This document shows positions 1 through 6,457 of a stretch of DNA of 21,857 nt, piece by piece. The stretch lies in IMG/VR virus record IMGVR_UViG_3300010885_085038, positions 1 to 21,857 of that record; one strand, given 5' to 3'. The notes below the pieces were generated by a model. It made no database searches and was not told the DNA's origin. It saw only the letters and a program-made list of their open reading frames with translations. Source of the stretch: a virus. Positions within the stretch are counted from its first letter, which is position 1. Each line of letters starts with the position of its first letter. A program made the position numbers and the translations under genes.

Positions 1-1026
1 GTGGTCGGCAAGGACGTGATGAAGGAAAACATGAACGAGAAGGGCAAGGTCGTCGAGAAGGCACACACCGCAGTCGTCGCTGACTATGTCGGGCCAAAAG
101 TCAAGGCTCCCAAAAACGGCAAGCCCTACAGTGCCGCCGACGAGAAGAAGCCCTCCAAGAAGGAACTCGAAGCCGGTCTCGCTAAACTGGGCTCCGAGGA
201 ACTCGAGTACAACCCAGACACAAAGAATCCAGCCAAGGTGACAAAGACCGAAAATTTCATAAACAAGACAAAGGCGATGTCTCTGTCGGAGTTCACCAAG
301 TACATGCTCGATGAATGCGGATGCGGACAAGTCGAAGACGAAAACCTCCCGTTCATCACTGCGTACACAACAGGAAAGTTTCAGCCGCACCCGCCGGAAG
401 TAGTCCGCTATCTTTCGGTGCTAGCCGACAAGAACCAAGGCATACTCGAAAATCTTGTCTCGACAATGGTCAGCATGGGATATCTGAACAAACTGCTCAA
501 GGCCGTATTTGAACATCCCGAAGCGTACGAGGAACTGACCAAGCTCCTCAGCGATGAGGAAGAAGGTCCAAACAGATGCAATTCGCTCGTGGGCTCCATG
601 AACAATTCATATTCAAAGTTCGTCTCTGACCAAGAGGACATGTACGAGTCGGTCAGTTCGCCCATGGGATTTGACGTTGAGGACATGGAGGGAGAAGAAG
701 AAGAGGAAGAGGAAGACCTTGACGACGAGAACGGCGAAGAGGATTTCAGCGATGAGGAAGGCGAAGAAGATTCCAGCGACGAGGGCGACGAAAGCGAAGA
801 TTCAGAGGAATTCGGCGATGAGGAAGAAGAGGATTTCAGCGACGAAGAAGAAGAAGCTAGCCATGGAGAGGAAGAAATGCATTCAGACGATGGCGAAGAG
901 TCAGAGCATCCTCGCGAAAAGAAACTCAAGAAAAAGTTCGCTCACAACCACCTGCTCGACGCCATGAAAAAGCACGGGCACATGATGAGCGCCATGAAAA
1001 GCGAGTCAAAAAGATTCAAGGCATAA
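1..1026 (+). CDS. Acidic, low-complexity hypothetical protein (probably 5'-truncated)
   Basis: The frame is open from the first base of the window and ends at TAA 1024-1026. The GTG at position 1 may be only an internal Val codon, so the true start probably lies upstream. The visible 341 residues have a Lys-rich, probably flexible N-terminus (about 1-80), an ordinary-looking middle (about 90-215), an extremely acidic Glu/Asp/Ser tract (about 228-300) in which EEDFSDEE occurs twice, and a basic, His/Met-rich tail (about 302-341). I recognise no domain. The acidic block followed by a basic tail could suit a scaffold, a DNA mimic or a chaperone-like protein, but this is speculation. It is one of the few + strand genes, and its 3' end overlaps the convergent gene that ends at 1016 by 11 bp. 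Confidence 0.75.
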   Translation: MVGKDVMKENMNEKGKVVEKAHTAVVADYVGPKVKAPKNGKPYSAADEKKPSKKELEAGLAKLGSEELEYNPDTKNPAKVTKTENFINKTKAMSLSEFTKYMLDECGCGQVEDENLPFITAYTTGKFQPHPPEVVRYLSVLADKNQGILENLVSTMVSMGYLNKLLKAVFEHPEAYEELTKLLSDEEEGPNRCNSLVGSMNNSYSKFVSDQEDMYESVSSPMGFDVEDMEGEEEEEEEDLDDENGEEDFSDEEGEEDSSDEGDESEDSEEFGDEEEEDFSDEEEEASHGEEEMHSDDGEESEHPREKKLKKKFAHNHLLDAMKKHGHMMSAMKSESKRFKA

Positions 1027-1294
1027 CTATCCCCGAGCTTGCGACAACTATGGCTCCCACCTGGTTGGCGTAGGAGTCCTTGATTTCATCCTCGGGCTCG
1101 CACTCGAAGAGAATGTTGGCGGATGAAATTTCATACTCTGTCGTCTTCGAAAACGGACACAGAGGCATTGACGCAAGCCCCTCCTGAGAAAAGATAAGTC
1201 TGTGCGGTTTCTTTAGAATTATGAAGCCGGGCTTGCCCTCGGAGACCTCGGAAACCAAATCCTCGCCTGTCACAAGCTTGATTATCTTTATCAT
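1016..1294 (-). CDS. Small conserved phage protein with Sm-like N-terminus
   Basis: The protein is 92 aa and begins MIKIIKLVTGEDLVSEV. This opening (hydrophobic strand, then L-x-T-G-E-D/E) is typical of small beta-rich, Sm-fold-like proteins that I know from many phage genomes with no assigned function. I chose the ATG at 1294 because AAGGA lies 7 nt upstream and the family opening begins there. An in-frame ATG at 1360 would run 65 bp into dnaE. The stop codon of the DnaE fragment is at 1296-1298, so translation is probably coupled. RNA binding would fit an Sm-like fold but is not shown by any residue I can name. Confidence 0.75.
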   Translation of the reverse strand: MIKIIKLVTGEDLVSEVSEGKPGFIILKKPHRLIFSQEGLASMPLCPFSKTTEYEISSANILFECEPEDEIKDSYANQVGAIVVASSGIVMP

Positions 1295-1295
1295 T

Positions 1296-2711
1296 TCAAT
1301 CCTTCGTTTCAAATGGGATGTCAAACGGGCAATCTTTAGCAAGGTCTTCCGTGGCCACAACGGGGTCTATGGAGAACCTCAATTTCATCTGCTTCCCGCC
1401 ACGAGCAGGACTCAGAAATCTGGAGAACAAAAGGTCGTGTTCAATAGGGTCAACGTCGGTTATGCCAAGGCAGTAACAGGTAAGGGCTCCCACGGCAGAT
1501 CCACGCCCAGGGCCCACAGCCTCCGAGCCGTCCCCGTATCCGAGCAACTGCCTTGAAACTCTTCTAGCTTCGTCCGTCATCATCTTCTGGATGATGAAGT
1601 AGGACGCGAACCCCTTGCCGCAGATGAGGTCGTACTCCTCTTTCACCCGACCCATGTAAACAGGGTCGCCCTTCGGAAGGAGCCTCTTCTTGTAGCCGGC
1701 CGATATGAATTCAAGAAGTTTCTGGTCTGCATCTTCTATGTAGGGGAGTTTGACCGAGCGATCCAGCTTGACGCCCTTGGCTCTCTCGGCGACCCTGACT
1801 GTATTTCTCTTGGCCTCTTCAAAGAACTCGAGCGGGATCGCATCGCTGTAGTCGGAAGCCCACTTCTCGTTGAGTTCCTCCTCGCTCTTCATCCAGAGGT
1901 TCGTGTCTTGCAGTTCAAAGAGGTCGGCGGTCTCCTCCCTGTCCATCTTCTCCTGAATTTCCTTGAGGGTCTTTCGGGTCTGCACCATGAGCATGAGGCG
2001 CTGCATCTTGCTGTCATCTCGCTGGGCGTAATGGCAGTCTTGAGTCAGGATTACAGGAAGGCCATACCTGTCATGAGCCCTCATAATAAACTGGTTGTAA
2101 GGCTTCTGCTTGCTGAAGTCGAGGAGCATGATTTCAAGGAAGAAGTTGTCCTTCCCGAACATGCCGATGTACTTCTCCACCATGGCGAATCCGGCATCGT
2201 CGCCCCCGCGCTCAAACGCCTGCCCGATTTCGGAGTTGTAGCAACAAGAGGTAAATATAATTCCCTCCTTGTGCTTCAAGAGCATCTCGTGGTTGACCCT
2301 AGGCTTGTAATAGAAGCCCCTCGTCCAAGCGGCGGAAGAAAGGTTGACGAGATTGCTGTATCCCTTCTCGCTCGTGGCAAGAGCAAGAAGATGATAGCTC
2401 TTGCCCAATTTCTTCCTCTCTTCGGGACTCATATCCTCCGTGTGGTCAGCCATCTTCTCGCCCGGCTTGAGCTCGGGCTGCATGGGCTGAACATAGAGCT
2501 CGCAACCGAATATGGGCTCCCTGCCGTACTCCTCGCACGCCTGTATCTGGCGGGGGATGGCGCCCATGGAGCCGTGATCGGTGACACAAAGGAAATTCTG
2601 GTTTATCTCTTTGGCGCGCTTACTGTACTCATGTACAGTGCCAAATCCATCTAGGACGGAAAAATCGGTGTGTAGATGAAGATGTTCGAATCCGACAATT
2701 CTTGATTTCAC
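1296..2711 (-). CDS. dnaE: DNA polymerase III alpha subunit, N-terminal part only (PHP + first half of palm)
   Basis: The protein is about 471 aa against roughly 1,100-1,200 for full DnaE. The PHP domain comes first: HLHLHTDFS near the N-terminus, then DHGS, CELYV and TQDCHY, so its metal ligands look intact. The early palm follows, with the VGPGRGSAVG loop and LFSRFLSPARGG. Exactly where DnaE normally reads PDFDxDF, the sequence changes to about 35 unrelated residues ending FDIPFETKD and stops. The two catalytic aspartates of that motif, the rest of the palm, the fingers and the beta-binding regions are absent. No other frame downstream restores them. I chose the GTG start at 2711 (AGGAG 11 nt upstream) because the longer ATG start at 2789 overlaps the preceding gene. 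Probably one half of a split polymerase; a stand-alone PHP nuclease is the alternative. Confidence 0.88.
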   Translation of the reverse strand: MKSRIVGFEHLHLHTDFSVLDGFGTVHEYSKRAKEINQNFLCVTDHGSMGAIPRQIQACEEYGREPIFGCELYVQPMQPELKPGEKMADHTEDMSPEERKKLGKSYHLLALATSEKGYSNLVNLSSAAWTRGFYYKPRVNHEMLLKHKEGIIFTSCCYNSEIGQAFERGGDDAGFAMVEKYIGMFGKDNFFLEIMLLDFSKQKPYNQFIMRAHDRYGLPVILTQDCHYAQRDDSKMQRLMLMVQTRKTLKEIQEKMDREETADLFELQDTNLWMKSEEELNEKWASDYSDAIPLEFFEEAKRNTVRVAERAKGVKLDRSVKLPYIEDADQKLLEFISAGYKKRLLPKGDPVYMGRVKEEYDLICGKGFASYFIIQKMMTDEARRVSRQLLGYGDGSEAVGPGRGSAVGALTCYCLGITDVDPIEHDLLFSRFLSPARGGKQMKLRFSIDPVVATEDLAKDCPFDIPFETKD

Positions 2712-2743
2712 GGTGCATTTTTCTCCTTCCTGGCTAGCGCGAT

Positions 2744-2962
2744 CTAACCATTCTGACACTGACGACCTTCTAGTCCATTTCGCCACCATTCCCTGCGTCC
2801 ATTGATTGACTCCACGGCGGGGCCGTCGTGGCGGTGTAGTTTGCCATCAAGCCTCCATTCAACAGTACCGTCTTCGTACTCAGTGACTTCATACTCACTG
2901 GCGGGAATTACAGTCGCGATGATGGGCAAAGAAATCGACTTGATGAAAGTTCTTCTTTCCAT
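2744..2962 (-). CDS. Small protein with Tat-like signal and DGPA-type repeat
   Basis: The protein is 72 aa. The N-terminus MERRTFIKSISLPIIATVIPA has twin arginines followed by x-F-I-K and then a hydrophobic stretch, which resembles a Tat signal peptide (S/T-R-R-x-F-L-K). The second half, DGTVEWRLDGKLHRHDGPAV followed by GRREWWRNG, matches the W-x-x-x-G-x-x-H-R-x-D-G-P-A repeat common in small phage and bacterial proteins of unknown function. Only about one and a half repeat copies are present. It lies between the 92-aa gene ending at 2972 and dnaE, on the same strand. The Tat resemblance may be chance in so short a protein. Confidence 0.7.
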   Translation of the reverse strand: MERRTFIKSISLPIIATVIPASEYEVTEYEDGTVEWRLDGKLHRHDGPAVESINGRREWWRNGLEGRQCQNG

Positions 2963-2971
2963 TTTATTCTC

Positions 2972-3250
2972 TCACAGTTCCGGGTAGTTTTCTTTGATCC
3001 AGTCCTCAAGCTCGTCCTCGGAGATTCCCTCCTCGTTGGCCCTGCGAGTTATCTCTGCGACCAGACTGCCGAAGTGTTCGTCGCCGTCCGAGAGGGGTTC
3101 GACCATGGAGTTGACGTCCCCCATCGTCAGAAGTTCCATGGGCTCTAAGTCGTCGTCATACAAAATGTACTTAGACTTTCCTATTTTCTCGCATGTGCTT
3201 CCCTTGAAAACAAAATCGTCATACAACTCCAACTCTCTGAACGGGAACAT
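2972..3250 (-). CDS. Hypothetical small acidic protein
   Basis: The protein is 92 aa with a strong Shine-Dalgarno AAGGAG 7 nt before the ATG at 3250. It is rich in Asp and Glu and has a probable C-terminal helix (EEGISEDELEDWIKENYPEL). I recognise no family. It follows the methyltransferase gene after 10 bp on the same strand and is followed after 9 bp by the 72-aa gene, so it is almost certainly co-transcribed with both. Confidence 0.75.
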   Translation of the reverse strand: MFPFRELELYDDFVFKGSTCEKIGKSKYILYDDDLEPMELLTMGDVNSMVEPLSDGDEHFGSLVAEITRRANEEGISEDELEDWIKENYPEL

Positions 3251-3260
3251 ACAAAACTCC

Positions 3261-4826
3261 TTATGTCATCTCGTTAATCAGAGACCCCAACAAAAACCCG
3301 GCGAAGACTGCGGGCGCGTATCGCTCGACCTTTTGAAATCCAGGCGGATTGTGGCGTGAACACATGATTCCCGAGACTACGGAAGAAGATATCTTACTAG
3401 AATCCCCATCCATGAACAAGGCCACCGCCCTGCCGATAGCATCCACTAGATCATGAGGATGAATGCAGTCATCGGACTTGTGAATCCAAGCATCCTGAAG
3501 ATTGGTCGCATTCAAGGAATTAACTATGTCTCCCGACTCCACGATGGCCTTCATGGCCTTCGCCACGCAAGACTTCCCTCCACGAACCAGACGAATCTCA
3601 TCAAGCAGATCGGTGCCGAGCGGTATCTCCTGAATTTTTTTGGAGCTTCCAAAGAAGAACTTGATCCTCCACTTCGGGACTCCTCCTTCGAACGAGTTTC
3701 CAAGTTCGAACCTCATTCCGCTCTTGAACCTGAGGTTCGGGATAGCAGACCTGAATTTTCTGTCGGGGGCGTAGCGGCACCCTACCTTTTCGGGCTTTGT
3801 TTGGATCGGAACTGCGGTGGGCGGAGCGAAGTTCGATATCGCCTCGGAAGGCTTGGGAAGGTCGGAGGACTCCGTCCCAAGCATCGCGTGGGCTATGTAA
3901 AAAGTCAGAAGGGGAGGAACGGCGTTGCCGATCATCTTTAACTTCTGGGCGTGGCTGTCCCCGAAAAACTGATAATTTATCGGAAAGGACTGAAGGCAGG
4001 CGCTTTCCCTCAGCGTCGGCCTGCGGAACCCCCCAGGGGTTTCGACCACTATGCTCTCCCTAGAAACCCTCGTGGAGGTTGCCGTCACCGTCCTGGCGGG
4101 TTTTTCCAAAGAATCCGGGAAGGACATGTTGTTGTAGACCGGATGATAGGTCTTCAAATCCTTGTTGAGGCGTCGCTCCTCGGGGGAAAAGGGAGCCTCC
4201 TCCTCATGATCCACCAGATCGGCCCTAAGGCGTTTTGTGCCGTAGATCGGGTCAACCACGGCGTCTGAAGACAAAGCCTTTAAAACGCTTCCTAGAGTGC
4301 GAGATGGGGTCTCGTCCCTGAAGGACATGAGCCTGTCGAAGTCAAAATTGCCCATGATGCACCGCTGGCGACGTTGCGGGACGCCCCATTCGCTAGCGTC
4401 GACGACAACGAGGGTTGGGTCAAGCGGGCAGAAGCGGTGCAGGGAGCCACCTTGGTTAAGCTCGCGACACACTATGCTCGCGAGACGGGGCACATTTTCC
4501 ATGGCCCAAAAGCGGGGCTTTACGGCGGCAACGATCTCAAGGAATTTTTCGACATCCTTCAGCCCCTCACTTATGTCTCCCTTGCCTCCACGGTTCGCAA
4601 GGGAAAAATGCGTGCACGGGGGACTTCCGACAACCACATCCACCTTCGGGGCAGTGGCCGGGTCGAAAGTTCTTATATTCAGGCTCTCAGCCTTGTGCCG
4701 ATTGTTATTGAAGTTGGTGAGGTTGGCCTTGCTCCACCACTCGTACGAGGAGACGACATTGATCCCCGCCATCTTGAGGCCAAGAGACCAGCCTCCAATT
4801 CCAGAATAGAAATCAATAGCTTTCAT
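3261..4826 (-). CDS. C5-cytosine DNA methyltransferase with about 200-aa C-terminal extension
   Basis: The protein is 521 aa. C5-methyltransferase motifs are in order: I (IDFYSGIGG, 4-12, SAM binding), IV (GSPPCTHFS, 67-75, catalytic Cys71), VI (MENVPR, 109-114), VIII (QRRQR, 151-155), IX (RESACLQSFP, 273-282) and X (GNAVPP, 300-305). It should methylate cytosine C5 in a specific site; the target-recognition region between VIII and IX is fairly short. After motif X there are about 200 residues I do not recognise, ending in a hydrophobic segment (YAPAVFAGFLLGSLI). No restriction endonuclease gene is adjacent, so an orphan phage methylase that protects phage DNA or modulates expression is likely. 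There is no ribosome-binding site before the ATG; a -10-like TAGTAT ends 9 nt upstream. Confidence 0.95.
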   Translation of the reverse strand: MKAIDFYSGIGGWSLGLKMAGINVVSSYEWWSKANLTNFNNNRHKAESLNIRTFDPATAPKVDVVVGSPPCTHFSLANRGGKGDISEGLKDVEKFLEIVAAVKPRFWAMENVPRLASIVCRELNQGGSLHRFCPLDPTLVVVDASEWGVPQRRQRCIMGNFDFDRLMSFRDETPSRTLGSVLKALSSDAVVDPIYGTKRLRADLVDHEEEAPFSPEERRLNKDLKTYHPVYNNMSFPDSLEKPARTVTATSTRVSRESIVVETPGGFRRPTLRESACLQSFPINYQFFGDSHAQKLKMIGNAVPPLLTFYIAHAMLGTESSDLPKPSEAISNFAPPTAVPIQTKPEKVGCRYAPDRKFRSAIPNLRFKSGMRFELGNSFEGGVPKWRIKFFFGSSKKIQEIPLGTDLLDEIRLVRGGKSCVAKAMKAIVESGDIVNSLNATNLQDAWIHKSDDCIHPHDLVDAIGRAVALFMDGDSSKISSSVVSGIMCSRHNPPGFQKVERYAPAVFAGFLLGSLINEMT

Positions 4827-4835
4827 TGCAAGATG

Positions 4836-4841
4836 ATACTA
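4836..4841 (-). promoter_or_regulatory. Putative -10 box for the methyltransferase gene
   Basis: On the minus strand the context is GGAATCTAGTATCATC, with TAGTAT as the -10 hexamer. Only 9 nt separate it from the ATG at 4826, which would leave almost no 5' leader, and no Shine-Dalgarno is present. The -35 region is weak. The same CTAG-containing context precedes other genes in this window. Confidence 0.45.
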
Positions 4842-4868
4842 GATTCCATCATGTTTTACAATATTAAC

Positions 4869-5075
4869 TCACGGCCAATCAGACTCTAGTTTTTCAAGGG
4901 TGCCTTTGGCCAACGCGTCGAGGTAGAAACAATCGTCGTCCGTCCCCGTCAGCTGCTCGCACCTATCCGGCCACGCCTCCCTCAGGACGTTCATGACGGT
5001 CTGGCCGTACCGGAGGTGCGGGAGGTTACGGCGGTATTCGGAGTCCACCTTGGAGAGAAATTGCTCAAAGGTCAT
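4869..5075 (-). CDS. Hypothetical small phage protein
   Basis: The protein is 68 aa, beginning MTFEQFLSKVDSEYRRN and containing LRYGQTVMNVLREAWPDR and DDDCFYLD. I believe similar small proteins occur in other phages, but I know no function. I chose the ATG at 5075 because it begins the compact domain and follows the stop of the upstream gene (5084) by 8 bp; an earlier in-frame ATG at 5132 would overlap that gene by 49 bp. The first residues resemble the M-x-F-x-x-F-L opening of other small proteins here, but without an (I/L)-x-E cleavage-type motif. Confidence 0.7.
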   Translation of the reverse strand: MTFEQFLSKVDSEYRRNLPHLRYGQTVMNVLREAWPDRCEQLTGTDDDCFYLDALAKGTLEKLESDWP

Positions 5076-5083
5076 CTTAGATT

Positions 5084-5302
5084 TTATTTTTCCTTCTTGG
5101 TGGAAAGCTGGGATTTCTTCCATTCCTCCCACTTGGAGCTGGCGTCGGCGACCAAGGCCTCGATCTCCTTCTTCTTGTTCTTGTAGTCCTCGAAATGTTT
5201 CTTGAAATCCTCCTCCAAGACCTTCTTCTCCTCATGGACGGCGGCGATCACCTTTGAAAAGGAGACGAATTCGTCCGACAAAAGCAGTTCAGATTCGTTC
5301 AT
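5084..5302 (-). CDS. Hypothetical coiled-coil small protein
   Basis: The protein is 72 aa. It is dominated by charged residues with a heptad-like pattern from about residue 18 to 65 (KVIAAVHEEKKVLEEDFKKH and onward), so a helical coiled coil is likely. I chose the ATG at 5302 because AAAGG lies 8 nt upstream; an in-frame ATG at 5341 lacks a site. I recognise no family. It is co-oriented with the 68-aa gene after it (8-bp gap) and with clpP upstream (97-bp gap). Confidence 0.7.
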   Translation of the reverse strand: MNESELLLSDEFVSFSKVIAAVHEEKKVLEEDFKKHFEDYKNKKKEIEALVADASSKWEEWKKSQLSTKKEK

Positions 5303-5399
5303 TGTTTGCCTTTCTTTAATTAGAGCGCCCAAAAGACGCAATATGCAATGATATCAGATACATAATGACTTTGCCATAGGAGACATGAAAAATCCTTGT

Positions 5400-6086
5400 T
5401 CACTTGATCTTCCTGCCCACTCTGATTTTTGACAATGTTTCAAACCCCTTCTCGCCAAATATTCCGTCGGCGAAACCATAATACACAGCCTCATCCGGCA
5501 TCAAGTACCAGTCTCCCGCCTGCCGGATCCTCTGGTCTATGAAGGTCATGGCCCTCTTCAGGCTGAACTTGCGCTCCTTAAAGTACTTTCCAAGGATTGC
5601 CTTCTCGGCGAATATCTGAAGCATGCGGCGGCAGGACTTTTCATTCTGGTCGACGGCGGACTTGACCGCCATCGTGGTGTCGTCCACCGCTATAGATCCA
5701 TGATGAATCATTAGCTCGCAGTCGGGCATGAGAACGCGCCTGTCGGCGGCTTGGAATACTATGCCGCTCATGCTGCTTGCCTGGGCGTAGCCCATTATCG
5801 TGACCGGGGCCTTGCCGAGCCTCATCGCGTTGAACATCGCCATGCCGTCCGACCAAGAACCACCGATGGTGTGCATGTGGACGAGGATGTTCTGGCTGTT
5901 CTGGAGCCCGAGTATGTGGAGATTTTTTATGAAGGAGGTGGCCATCCTGTAGTCCACCCCAGGCTCCTCGTCGGCATCCACGTGGCCGTGAAGATATATC
6001 TCCCTAGTGAGATGGTTGATGTGGTGATTGTGTATCTCGCTTATCAACTGCTCGACAGAGACGTTTCTTTTGACGATCGAGTTCAT
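5400..6086 (-). CDS. clpP: ClpP-family serine protease
   Basis: The protein is 228 aa. The catalytic triad can be aligned with bacterial ClpP: Ser105 in GYAQASSMSG, His128 in LMIHHGS, and Asp192 in GDWYLMPDEAVYYGFAD, which parallels the D-x-F-M-S-A-x-E-A-x-x-Y-G-L-x-D of ClpP. The 70-77 stretch (HMHTIGGS) corresponds to the NSPGG strand-turn that shapes the active site. I chose the ATG at 6086 (GGGAG about 5 nt upstream) because the longer in-frame extension to 6314 overlaps the preceding gene and is not ClpP-like. In phages, ClpP-fold proteases may mature proheads or act on host proteins. The neighbours here are not capsid genes, which favours the second. It lies downstream of prkA-yeaH-spoVR on the same strand. 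Confidence 0.92.
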   Translation of the reverse strand: MNSIVKRNVSVEQLISEIHNHHINHLTREIYLHGHVDADEEPGVDYRMATSFIKNLHILGLQNSQNILVHMHTIGGSWSDGMAMFNAMRLGKAPVTIMGYAQASSMSGIVFQAADRRVLMPDCELMIHHGSIAVDDTTMAVKSAVDQNEKSCRRMLQIFAEKAILGKYFKERKFSLKRAMTFIDQRIRQAGDWYLMPDEAVYYGFADGIFGEKGFETLSKIRVGRKIK

Positions 6087-6139
6087 AAAGCTCCCGGGAA
6101 GGCCTAGGCATACATATTTAGACCTGCCGGAAACAAAAG

Positions 6140-6166
6140 AAAAATGCGGAAAAAGTGCGGAAAAAA
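6140..6166. repeat. Short A-tract/GCGG direct repeat between clpP and the gene before it
   Basis: On the + strand AAAAATGCGG is followed directly by AAAAAGTGCGG and then another A-run. It fills part of the 82-bp gap between the stop at 6169 and the clpP start. There is no stem, so it is not a standard terminator; on the minus strand it is a pyrimidine-rich tract after a stop codon. Confidence 0.5.
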
Positions 6167-6168
6167 GC

Positions 6169-6429
6169 CTATTTTTCGAACCAAATTGTATATTTAACCT
6201 GCTTGCTGTTCTCGGAAACCGACCACAGAAATGTGTCGCACTCACTGATTTTGGAGGCAAAATCGAGGACGAAAGAGGTGGTGTCCTCAGAAACCCCGCC
6301 TGAGGGGTCGACATCCTGCGTCTTCACCCTGACGACCCTGACGGGCTTTTGAATGTCGTCGGGCCTCAGCAGGAGAAAAAGATTGAATATCAAGGAGCAA
6401 ATCAAGAGATACGTGGCAAGGTTCTTCAT
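6169..6429 (-). CDS. Small membrane-anchored or exported protein
   Basis: The protein is 86 aa. The N-terminus MKNLATYLLICSLIFNLFLL is one uncleaved-looking hydrophobic helix or signal anchor, followed by a soluble portion with no family I recognise. I chose the ATG at 6429 because it immediately precedes the hydrophobic segment; another in-frame ATG lies 18 nt upstream (6447). No Shine-Dalgarno is visible, but a TAGATA -10-like box ends 5 nt before the ATG, which suggests a leaderless transcript. It sits between spoVR (29 bp away) and clpP (82 bp away). It could tether ClpP-related activity to the membrane, but nothing in the sequence shows this. Confidence 0.65.
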   Translation of the reverse strand: MKNLATYLLICSLIFNLFLLLRPDDIQKPVRVVRVKTQDVDPSGGVSEDTTSFVLDFASKISECDTFLWSVSENSKQVKYTIWFEK

Positions 6430-6434
6430 GCCAA

Positions 6435-6440
6435 TATCTA
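6435..6440 (-). promoter_or_regulatory. Putative -10 box before the 86-aa membrane protein
   Basis: On the minus strand GGCACTAGATATTGGC precedes the ATG at 6429. TAGATA lies 5 nt from the start codon and there is no ribosome-binding site. The CACTAGATA context recurs on the + strand before the gene at 20917. Confidence 0.4.
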
Positions 6441-6457
6441 GTGCCAAAAATCAAAAA

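Noticed and set aside
408-929. Ser-rich minus-strand frame opposite the acidic gene
   Set aside because: Long Ser runs are what reverse-complemented GAA/GAG/GAT codons give. The + strand frame is consistent with the rest of that gene.
1296-1500. Split intein explaining the DnaE break
   Set aside because: The tail after SPARGG has no intein block A (no Cys/Ser start with the CLxxxT-like pattern) and is too short for a typical N-intein of about 100 residues.
3261-4826. Full restriction-modification system
   Set aside because: The genes on both sides of the methyltransferase are small proteins with no endonuclease motif, so an orphan methylase is the better reading.
6140-6180. Terminator or T4-type late promoter before clpP
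   Set aside because: The T-rich tract has no stem before it. CTAAATA at about 6115-6121 on the minus strand resembles TATAAATA but is a single weak match.
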